From Pristionchus mayeri (lineage: Eukaryota; Nematoda; Chromadorea; Rhabditida; Neodiplogasteridae): a stretch of 64,000 nt of DNA. Positions 21,891 to 31,809 of this stretch are shown piece after piece. The stretch lies in the NCBI GenBank assembly GCA_036245805.1, contig BTRK01000005.1, forward strand, positions 5,952,001 to 6,016,000, read 5' to 3'. Position 1 is the stretch's first letter; each line of letters starts with the position of its first letter. A program made the translations under genes and the position numbers. Under the pieces are notes generated by a model that worked only from the letters and a program-made list of their open reading frames with translations, was not told the DNA's origin and searched no databases.

Positions 21891-21920
21891 GCACTAATCC
21901 TTGACGTGTGAAAGGAGAAC
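21891..21920 (-). promoter_or_regulatory. shared motif upstream of gene D
   Basis: GCACTAATCCTTGACGTGTG followed by AAAGGAG, ending 18 bp before the gene D start. Almost the same block (CGCTAATCCTTGACGCGTGA, then AGGGAG) lies 42 bp before gene E, and its first part (CGCTAATCC) lies 47 bp before gene F. It may be a core promoter or enhancer element of this subgroup. Confidence 0.35.
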
Positions 21921-22833
21921 AGATCAAGGATTTGTGCGGATTGAAACATTATACGGCAATCAATCAATGCATATTACAATTAAGTGATTGCACACGCAGA
22001 ATATCTGACACAATTCTAATATCGTATAGATCTATCACATCGATACTCCCTAGATGTGAGACAAACGTACTGTTTTTGAGGCCACTCAGTTTCCGGCAGA
22101 ATACATGCATGCTCGCACAGCGGGAGCAGAAAAATTGCATGTTTCGGAAAGGGTGTTAACGATTTATTCCTTTTTGAGCAACAGTGAGATCTAAATCACT
22201 CTACAGGATGAGCAATCTTATCACTCTGAGCGCCAAGGGAGCGCGCAGGAAGGGCCTTATTCTGAGGAGCCTGAATAGGGGAAGTGAATGTATCACTTCC
22301 ACTCCATCTGTGTGCTTCTGGTCAGATAAAAACGTTTCCGCCTTTTCTCTGCCATCACGGAAGAGCTCCTACAGCGCCCTTATGAATAACCAATTCCATC
22401 CTTTGCTTGATTTCCTGACTAGAGACTACGAGAAATCGAGAGAGGGTCAATACACGAGTCAGCTGCCACACCCTCCTTATCGGCGCCCCTTGCAAACACG
22501 ATCTCTCGCGATCGGCAACTATGACGTCACGCTCGGTTCTGCAAGCATGGGCGCAACATGTATGGCCTGGAACCATGAAAAAATATGCAACGCATGGTTT
22601 CCCAATCATGTACAACATTGCAATAATCGATCAATTTGCTGATATCTTCACAAAATTTCGCCATTCCCGTGATTCAACTTCTTATCATTAGCAGATCAGA
22701 AGATTAACATCACGAGAACTGCATTAAGGCCAGTTACTCAATAATTCACATATTTGCAATAACATATATTGTGTTTCAGTGAAATAGTGCACATTAGTAT
22801 GCGTTTGACTAGTTTGTTTCTTCGGTTTATTAT

Positions 22834-22937
22834 AGAGTTCGTAATTCCGGTCACCGTCTCTTCATTTTACACACTCTCTCGCCGCTCGACCGGTCTAGAG
22901 AGTGTGGGAAATGAAGAGACGGTGACCCAAGAACTCT
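22834..22937. repeat. 104-bp snapback repeat, family 2
   Basis: Inverted repeat AGAGTTCGTAATTCCGGTCA ... with arms through CTCTTCATTT-CACACTCTCTC to a GACCGGTC-like centre and back to GAACTCT. Same family as 33958 and 49776. Confidence 0.7.
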
Positions 22938-23086
22938 AGTTTATTAGCAGATAACACCCTGATCCGTGACTGAGCAATTAGTACACTTTAATAGTGGGTC
23001 AAAGAACAACGCATATCAAATGATAAAGCTTCGTGGTGCCCGTATTAACTAAATATGTACAGTATTTCATAACTTCAGCAACAACT

Positions 23087-26000
23087 TCAGAAGAGCATGG
23101 CAGAGAAGAGAATCGCACAGGCCATCGCCGATCCTGCAATGTAAAAGTTCCATTTCCTTGAATATTTCAGGAACATCCTACCATATCCCGCAACTCCCGA
23201 AGTAGTAGTAGGACTGTCAGTGGGCCACGTAATCTGATGCTTGACGGTAGAAGTAATGATAATCTCCTTCGGATGAGACGTCGTCATCTTAGTAGTTGAT
23301 CTCAATGAACAAATTTAATCATATTCGATCACCCAGGAACCTACTCAGTGCTAGCCACGGTCTTATCTGGTTCGTCCGCTGTGGTTCCATCGGTTCCAAC
23401 GGGGACGCCATCTTGTTTCGTTGTGGTAGGAACGGGATCCTGAGTGGTGCGTTCGATTTCCGGCGTGGTAAACTCGGGAACCGGCGTGGTATCTACGGGT
23501 ACCGGCGTGGTACGCACCGGTTCCGGAGTTTTCCGCGCGCGTTCCGGCGTGGTAACCTCCGGTTCTGGCGTGGTACGCACCGGTTCCGGTGTGGTACGCA
23601 CCGGTTCCGGCGTGGTACGCACCCATTCCGGCGTGGTAACCTCGGGTTCCGGCGTGGTAACCTCGAGTTCCGGCGTGGTAACCTCGGGTTCCGGCGTGGT
23701 AACCTCGAGTTCCGGCGTGGTAACCTCGGGTTCCGGCGTGGTAACCTCGGGATCATGCGTGGTACGCACCGATTCCGGCGTGGTAGCCTCGGGTTCCGTC
23801 GTCGTGGTTGTTGTTGGATCGGGGCCGAGGATCTGCTCGTTCGAGGGCGTCAGTCGAATGAGGAACGACTGGTCGGGATTATGTTCCTTGCGAGTCCACG
23901 AGATTTCGATTTCCTAGAATGCCGAAATTGTCTTTTTTTAATTGTCTTTCTTTTTTTTTTCTTTTTTTTTCCGAAATTATCATGAATTGTCGACTAACGC
24001 CCGTGTTCGCTATCTGCAGACTTTGGCTATCTGTGCCGTCCGCTGCAGATCCGGACAAACTGAAATTGTAATTCTTTTTTTTCCACCGAGGTTACCATAA
24101 TAGAGATCGTTAATTCTTGCTTGAGGATGCCGTAATCATGCTCACGGGTATGTCTTATCATTAGTCGAGTCCTCGATGGTTACAGGGTGCTGCGCGTCCG
24201 TGTTCAGTACAGACGTGATATCGACATCGTACTGCCTTCAAGATTCACTACTATAGTATATTATTACAATAAATATACTGTGCTCCTTCGTGCTCACAGG
24301 CAACCCCGACTCATGAAGTCATAATCTAAACAGTGGCCTACCGATTGTACTTGGAGTACTTGAACACGCTTTTATCATCGTAATGTGAGGAGCGGAATCT
24401 CTAAAAATTATATATATTACATTTCTCGAAACACATCTATACCTATATATAAAGCGCTGTGTGATTCCGTGTGTCCGGATTGTGAAACATTTGCGAAATG
24501 AGGAGAGAGAAAGGTTGCGAAACGATTACGAAATGTGGAGGGAGAGATCGCGCGTCAACAAGTTGCGGGGGGTAGCCGGACTAGTAATAAATAAGCAAGC
24601 TCACATTTTTTCCATCACACCCATTGAAGCCGGGAGAAGATGCGAATGATAGTCTAGAGAAGTCAAGCGTCTTATCTAAAATGAAGACTATTGAAATTGA
24701 GGAAGCTAGTTTGATTTTTCCAATACCGTATATATTTCTTTAAATTTATACTTAGAATCACTTACCGTTTCCAAGGCTTGCCGAAATGGCAACTTTAGTG
24801 TCGAGAAAGTCGATATTGTTAAAGTAGAACGAGATGAGTGGACTGTTAACTATAGCTTGAACATCTGCGAATGCGTCTCCGTCGATGCTGGAAATTTGTT
24901 TCCATGTTAACCTTCGTTCCAGACTGGTTTTGTTTATATCATATATTAGATTTGAAATGGCGAGCTTCAGTTGTTACGTTGTTTGCGGGGTTGTGTGCGC
25001 TAAGGAGAATTGCCGAACCCTACTGCTGCATAACCCGTTGCAAAAGGCATGTCGGGGGGGGGGGGCGACTCGAAAAAGTTGATGATCGTATTGTGTATAT
25101 GAGGTGAATCGCGAGAGAATCGACCATTTGAAGGGGGTCAGCGGCGGTAGGATTCAAGTTTGCTCGATTCCCCTATAATTTTGGTGTTAAGTACTTTGAA
25201 TGATTCTCTTTAAAACTGCGTCGTCAGAATTTTGATATCCGCCTTCATCTTCGAGAATCAGAAGGCTAAACTTGGTACTATCACTTTTCGACAGTCAAAT
25301 CGCGCTCACTTAAATGATCATATCTCCGTTTAAAATAAAGATAGAAGGCCGTTCTTTGTTTCGAATGAAAGCTACCATCATGCTCTGCAATCTTATCTAG
25401 ACGATATCATTTCTGGTCTTCATCATGGTGCAGGGCGGTCGGGCGGACCAAAAGTGACGTAACTTTTCAAATCAGAAATACCTTTTGGGTTATCATGCTT
25501 AAGTTGTAGTACACATATGTGCCTCACTTCTCACCAAAAATGGTCAAAATGAGGAGGTGGAAAAAAAGGGGGCGCACTTTCGTGAGGGAACCCCAAAATG
25601 AGTTCCGGAAACGAGTTCTTCCGTACTTTCAATTGCCCTCATTTGTGCTCAAAATCATCGAAAAACATCCAAAACAACATATAAAATTGTTCCCACGCAT
25701 ATCATAACACCTTCATTGGTCATACATGATCACATGACCCAAAATTTGAAAATCGATATTTCGACCTGTTTCAACTTGGGGGAGGGCGCTAATGCACACA
25801 ATGGGTTTCAAATAATATATAAATGTCCCTCTAAACTAGCCAGAGAAAGGGGGTGTCTATAAATGTGAGTTTTCATACGAGAAATTCAAGAAAAGGTGCA
25901 AAACTGTACAATAGGTCAAAGTGGTCGTAGAGCTCCGGCTTATGGCTAGAAATATAGAGCACGATGAGCTGAACATTTCATATGTTGAAAGTGAGTCTCT

Positions 26001-29000
26001 ATCTTCTCGTTGAACCGTGCTACAGAGCCTGGAAGTTGGCAAGGAATAGGATAGAATCCCCCGAGAGCGCGCGCCCTAACCGTCTGGCGCTCTCGCCCTC
26101 TGGCCTCCCTCTCCCCCCCCCCCCCTCTATTTAGCGCTCCCTCGCTCGCCTCTTTCGTCGATTTTTGCCATCTTCCAGGCTCTGTAGCACGGTTCAACGA
26201 GAAGATAGAGACTCACTTTCAACATATGAAATGTTCAGCTCATCGTGCTCTATATTTCTAGCCATAAGCCGGAGCTCTACGACCACTTTGACCTATTGTA
26301 CAGTTTTGCACCTTTTCTTGAATTTCTCGTATGAAAACTCACATTTATAGACACCCCCTTTCTCTGGCTAGTTTAGAGGGACATTTATATATTATTTGAA
26401 ACCCATTGTGTGCATTAGCGCCCTCCCCCAAGTTGAAACAGGTCGAAATATCGATTTTCAAATTTTGGGTCATGTGATCATGTATGACCAATGAAGGTGT
26501 TATGATATGCGTGGGAACAATTTTATATGTTGTTTTGGATGTTTTTCGATGATTTTGAGCACAAATGAGGGCAATTGAAAGTACGGAAGAACTCGATTCC
26601 GGAACTCATTTTGGGGTCCCCTCACGAAAGTGCGCCCCCTTTTTTTTCCACCTCCCCATTTTGACCATTTTTGGTGAGAAGTGAGGCACATATGTGTACT
26701 ACAACTTAAGCATGATAACCCAAAAGGTATTTCTGATTTGAAAAGTTACGTCACTTTTGGTCCGCCCGACCGCCCTGCACCATGATGAAGACCAGAAATG
26801 ATATCGTCTAGATAAGATTGCAGAGCATGATGGTAGCTTTCATTCGAAACAAAGAACGGCCTTCTATCTTTATTTTAAACGGAGATATGATCATTTAAGT
26901 GAGCGCGATTTGACTGTAGAAAAGTGATAGTACCAAGTTTAGCCTTCTGATTCTCGAAGATGAAGGCGGATATCAAAATTCTGACGACGCAGTTTTAAAG
27001 AGCATCATTCAAAGTACTTAACGCCAAAATTATAGGGGAATCGAGCAAACTTGAATCCTACCACCGCGCCGTGGTCGATTCTCTCGCGATTCGCCTCATA
27101 TATTAGATATAAAATAATTTTCCTTTTTTGCATCCCACCACTCTGCAATATTTGCTATCACAGGTTACTCACATTTCTTCGAAAACAGATGCGCAGTTGT
27201 CGTCCACGCTTTGGAGCACATCGAAGCCGGCCAATTTGGAAATCGTCATCATAGGCTGGAATAAATAACTGTTATATTATATGAGTGACTATCTGAGAGA
27301 ACTGACCATGGGCCGTACAGCGAAAAATAAAGTGATGATTTTAAGATGCCCCTAGGGGTAACTTTTCACGTAGAGTTCGAAATTCAACCTTAGAAAGCCG
27401 TAACTCTGACCCCTCATTTTCTGTGGCGCGCGGCAACGCTGAGATCGGTTTTTGTAAATCGTGAACGGCTGGTCCAAACCCCATATATAGATAGTAATTC
27501 TGAAAGATCTCGGCGAGATAAGCATTTTTACTGTTAGAAGTGAAACGCTACCTCATCTGGGAAAAAACTTATCGACATTTCAATTATCAAATTGGTCGTC
27601 CTAAAAAAGTTACATTCGAGGCGCACTTTTAAGTATGTTCATTAAATTCCTCGTGTAAAGTTACCCCTAGATGCAAATTTCAGCGCTAAATAAGGCGCAC
27701 CCAAGGGGTTTCCCAAATAGCGGAAAGGGGCTCAATTGTTAGGAATTTCAGGTTTTTCGTTTATATCGTCTCCATTTTCATTATTTCGAAGCAGAGTTGA
27801 CAAAAAAATAAGTTCCAAGATTGGGGAATGTGAATTATAATCGAAAAATCCGTGTTTGAATCGTTCGAAAAATATCGGTTTTCGAATTCTCGATTTTGCT
27901 CAAATTTGGGCATCTGAAAGTGTGGATTTTCGAAAATGTGAAGGTGCTCATTCTGCATGAAGTAGAGAATACTTCCGCATAAATAAGATTATGCATATAT
28001 AAGCTTCTGTGCGCACTTCTATTTTGGGGTTTTTGACATTGAACATTGGAAAAATGGTATTATCGACCAAAATTTTACGATTGAAATCGACTGAAATCAA
28101 GTAAATTCGGTGATTTCACACCACATTTCAATTTACAATGCAAAAAGAAAGCAGCAAAAATGACGGATATCTTATTTCGGAAAAATAATGACTCAAATTC
28201 TCGATTTTCCCAATGTTTACCCACTCAAATTTCAGCGGTTTCGCTATGAAACCTATCATAATTTATAGTGATCTATATGAGAGTAGTAGATTAGTAAAAT
28301 TAAATAAAAATAAGTTCGACAGCTGCTCCATTTTCAAGAATATTTTGGATCTAATTTATTCAAAAGCTAGATTTGTCATAATAATTGATTGTGTATTTCC
28401 GTAATAATGAGCTGAATTCGCTGCTTTGTTTTTGCAGTATAAATTGAAATGTGGTGTGAAATCCCCGAATTTACTTGATTTCAGTCGATTTCAATCGTAA
28501 AATTTTGGTCGATAATACCATTTTTTCAATGTTCAATGTCAAAAACCCCAAAATAGAAGTGCGCACAGAAGCTTATATATGCATAATCTTATTTATGCGG
28601 AAGTATTCTCTACTTCATGCAGAATGAGCACCTTCACATTTTCGAAAATCCACACTTTCAGATGACCAAATTTGAGCAAAATCGAGAATTCGAAAACCGA
28701 AATTTTTGAACGATTCAAACACGGATTTTTCGATTATAATTCACATTCTCCAATCTTGAAACTTATTTTTTTGTCAACTCTGCTTCGAAATAATGAAAAT
28801 GGAGACGATATAAACGAAAAACCTGAAATTCCTAACAATTGAGCCCCTTTCCGCTATTTGGGAAACCCCTTGGGTGCGCCTTATTTAGCCCTGAAATTTG
28901 CATCTAGGGGTAACTTTACACGAGGAATTTAATGAACATACTTAAAAGTGCGCCTCGAATGTAACTTTTTTAGGACGACCAATTTGATAATTGACACGTC

Positions 29001-30549
29001 GATAAGTTTTTTCCCAGATGAGGTAGCGTTTCACTTCTAACAGTAAAAATGCTTATCTCGCCGAGATCTTTCAGAATTACTATCTATATATGGGGTTTGG
29101 ACCAGCCGTTCACGATTTACAAAAACCGATCTCAGCGTTGACGCGCGCCACAGAAAATGAGGGGTCAGAGTTACGGCTTCCTAAGGTTGATTTTCGAACT
29201 CTACGTGAAAAGTTACCCCTAGGGGCATCTTAAAATCATCACTTTAATTTTCGCTGTACAGCCTATAGGTGAAATTGCTCGGTTCTCTCAGATCGTCACT
29301 CATATGTAGATGTACTGCAACGACAACTTTCAGGATGTCGTAAATGGAAATGAGTAGCTCAGTCAGATTTTAGTGCCTAATCGATACTTACCCCTTCGGT
29401 CGTCGTCTTAATGTAAAACGGCAACGCGCTCATGACAGTAACTTTGTCGATTTGACTGGGAGCAGTGTTCAACTGTGCCGCTTCTAGTATCATAGTGCAC
29501 GCTCCGATTGCGCCGGGATTGCATCCAATGTCGGCTAAATAAGATCGGATATAAAAACCAGTGCATATTAGGGTTTCAATTTCCAGGTCATTTATGCTCA
29601 TTTTATTTTATGTTTCACGTGCTCTACATAAATGTAGGAGCGTATTAGTTATCTGGAGCACCGGAAACACATCCGAACATTACCCAAAATTACCTGAAAA
29701 TTGAAACCCTAGTGCATATCACATCACTCCATATGAAACACTGAGATGAACTCTATACCGGCGGTTCCCACTCTCTACGCACTGCAGAAACATTTTTTCT
29801 CACGGGATACTTTTCTCTCAAGAGACAACAATCAATGAGTATGCTGCTAAAATGCACTCACACGTGTCGCTGCGCAACACCCACACTGCAATGGGCGCAG
29901 TCACACCTTCATCATTACCATTGACGATGGTCACTAGCTGGTTACCTCGCTGAAATGCAACATTCTTATTGAAGTTAGACAAACGAGTTATACGGCCTTG
30001 ACAGTGCATTTTAGAGCGGAACAAACCTCGACTTCGAAATACCCCTTCTGAATACCGTCCGTCATTGTAGAAATGTCGTACAAACTGAATGGTCCGTGGC
30101 ATCATGTCCAAGTACAGCGCTAACCTCGTTTCATTTTGGTGGTCCGCTTGAACAATCAACTTCTTGGCAATTTCAACAGATGATGCAGGGACGGATGCGT
30201 AGATGCGGCAACCGGGATCGCAGAAGATATTATCGATGATCACCTATGGAGTATGGATTGAAGTCGAATCAACAGATCTAAGATCAACCCTCACACCCAC
30301 TACAAATGAATGGGCATTAACGTGTGATCGCCAGTGGAACTCCCACTAGACGTCCCTAAGTGAACAAAACTACGAGAACGTCATGTTTGAAAAACAACTC
30401 ACATCCTTTGTGAAATCGTACTCGTCGTAGAGCTTCGACTGATAGAATTCAATTAGGGCGACTGAAATCAATGATTATATATTAGTTTCTACTGAAAATT
30501 TGCCTGCATTCTGTAGTAAAAGAGCAAGAAGTAGAAGCCGTAGCGTCAT
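23087..30549 (-). CDS. array gene E: GPI-anchored mucin-like surface protein
   Basis: Predicted exons: 30549-30504, 30461-30403, 30243-30125, 30084-30027, 29949-29862, 29534-29391, 27255-27173, 24887-24766, 24674-24605, 24400-24342, 24235-24146, 24059-23999, 23913-23345, 23300-23182, 23133-23087. Signal peptide MTLRLLLLALLLQNA. Motifs: LIEFYQSKLYDEYDF, FCDPGCRIYASVP, LYDISTMTDGIQKGYFEVE, TAPIAVWVLRSD, VTVMSALPFYIKTTTEG, MMTISKLAGFDVL, VNSPLISFYF, LDFSRLSFASSPGFNGC, SVLNTDAQHPV and SWTRKEHNPDQSFLIRLTP. The stalk has a 7-residue repeat (TTPEPEV type). It ends SGVAGYG|GSA then MACAILFSAMLF, a GPI signal. Intron 1 appears to use a GC donor (CAG|GCAAAT). Two long foldback elements, each about 2 kb, occupy two neighbouring introns and roughly double the gene length. 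Confidence 0.8.
23440..23800. repeat. 21-bp minisatellite in gene E stalk exon
   Basis: About 15 tandem copies of a 21-bp unit close to GGCGTGGTAACCTCGGGTTCC, coding on the minus strand for seven-residue units of the type TTPEPEV, with variants VR, LE and PV. The array lies inside the coding exon 23913-23345 and gives a rigid, Thr/Pro-rich, acidic stalk. It is free of stops in other frames too, so overlapping ORFs here are artefacts of the repeat. Confidence 0.85.
25101..27097. mobile_element. 2-kb foldback element (type FB-1)
   Basis: Two arms of about 930 bp (25101-26035 and 26166-27097) are inverted copies with only scattered mismatches, around a spacer of about 130 bp that includes a run of C. 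Ends read GAGGTGAATCGCGAGAGAAT on the left and ATTCTCTCGCGATTCGCCTC on the right, with TATAT/ATATA-like flanks. No coding capacity recognised; mirror-image short ORFs on both strands are by-products. It lies in an intron of gene E. Another copy begins at 63849. Confidence 0.85.
27313..29263. mobile_element. 1.95-kb foldback element (type FB-2)
   Basis: Arms of about 845 bp (27313-28157 and 28415-29263) are inverted copies with few differences, separated by an AT-rich spacer of about 257 bp. Ends read GTACAGCGAAAAATAAAGTG and its counterpart CACTTTAATTTTCGCTGTAC. Inside is the palindrome CCCCTAGGGG. It lies in the next intron of gene E, about 215 bp from FB-1 with one exon between. No recognisable ORF. 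Confidence 0.85.
29563..29716. repeat. 154-bp snapback repeat
   Basis: Inverted arms TGCATATTAGGGTTTCAATT (left) and AATTGAAACCCTAGTGCATA (right) in an intron of gene E. Confidence 0.6.
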
Positions 30550-31809
30550 GCCAAATCACTAGTCACCTAAAGAGGATATGGTCTTGTGAACGCTAATCCT
30601 TGACGCGTGAAGGGAGAAATGGCCAAGTATTATCGCGGATTGCAACACTGCGTACTATAGATTCATCAATACAATCAACGATTTGACTAGGAGCGGTTTG
30701 TGAAAAAAATGTCGCAGGTCAAAGGGTTGTCGAGTGCCTAGAATTAGGACCACAATTTCTTGCGAATCGTAACGATATTTGTGACATCCGGAACCGAGTC
30801 AGCAAATATATTGCCAGTCGAATGATATATCTTATCAGAAGTGGTTTACACTGAGTCTCCCTTTTTATAGGCCCCATTTACGCGTAGTTTCTCCGCCTTT
30901 TTTCGGATGCTAGTATGCTTAGAGAACGTGGTGTTGAAGAGAGCACAGACTGCTAGAGAAACGAGATAACATGCAGATCGAGGAGACCCTTTTGGCTTTG
31001 CAAGCCATCCCCTCGATGACAGCAGAATCTAGTCATCGAAGAGATAAAATGGGCGAGGAAGTGGGTGAGGACAGTTTGGCGCCTCTGTATTGTGCAAAAA
31101 TAGAGTGAAACACGATCCAAGTCCGATAAACTGGAATCCATCATTTCTGAATCATCTAAAAGCAATAGAAGAAAGGCTACAAGGGCCTGGTGAGTAACGG
31201 TTTTACTGTCTCCCTTCTTTTATGAGAACATGCAACATGGAAAAAAGAGCGGCTACTTAATCAGCCACGCCCTCCTTATCTTGATTGCAAAACGACGATC
31301 TTTCACAAGCAATTGCAACAACGTCACACATGGTTTTGTCCACTATCAGTGATCCAACGCGTGACGATTTCGTTACCGGGAAACGCCCATAGTGATCATG
31401 TTCACGAACTGTCGTCACCATTATCTACAACGTCACCCCCCAAGCCGGAGCAATCCGAGTCACGAGGTTAAAAGAAAGGCTGCTTATCGCGAAGTGCTAA
31501 TCCGCAACACTCTGGAGCACTCCAAGGAGATTAGACGGGCAAGAGTCCAGCCGATTATTTGATGAAATACCTAGGTGTCTTGATCGGCCAATTGAATGTA
31601 ATATGTAATAACGCTGAAAATCTCAGTCAGATAATTGAGCACGAATATGAATTGCACGAATGATCGAAGTCTCTCGAAATCCGAGGAGTGAGTAGCACAA
31701 ACCATTGTAACGTTTATTGCAAGAGAATAATAATATAATGCGAGGTAGAACATGTTGAAGCATCAAAAGCAGCAGCCGTCGATTTTTTAATTAAAAAAAA
31801 GAATCTCTA
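30550..31809. other. intergenic E-F
   Basis: Apart from the upstream motif of gene E (30591-30617) I see no gene, repeat family or RNA here. Short minus-strand ORFs (30953-31165, 31571-31753) lack motifs and splice support. Confidence 0.4.
30591..30617 (-). promoter_or_regulatory. shared motif upstream of gene E
   Basis: CGCTAATCCTTGACGCGTGA followed by AGGGAG, 42 bp before the gene E ATG. It matches the block upstream of gene D at all but a few positions. Confidence 0.35.

Larger units (their letters stand above)
21874..23086. other. intergenic D-E
   Basis: Holds the upstream motif of gene D (21891 on), an open frame at 22184-22642 on the plus strand that has no recognised motif and no splice support, and a snapback at 22834-22937. 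Otherwise nothing identifiable. Confidence 0.45.

Noticed and set aside
22184..22642. 152-codon plus-strand ORF between genes D and E
   Set aside because: No motif, signal peptide, splice partners or paralog; composition looks like spacer.
23363..23985. Arg/Gly-rich and Pro-rich ORFs on both strands over the gene E stalk
   Set aside because: Products of the 21-bp minisatellite read in other frames; the TTPEPEV frame continues from the conserved ISWTRKE exon.
25857..26350. Mirror-image 61-codon ORFs on opposite strands
   Set aside because: Identical because they lie in the two arms of foldback FB-1; not genes.
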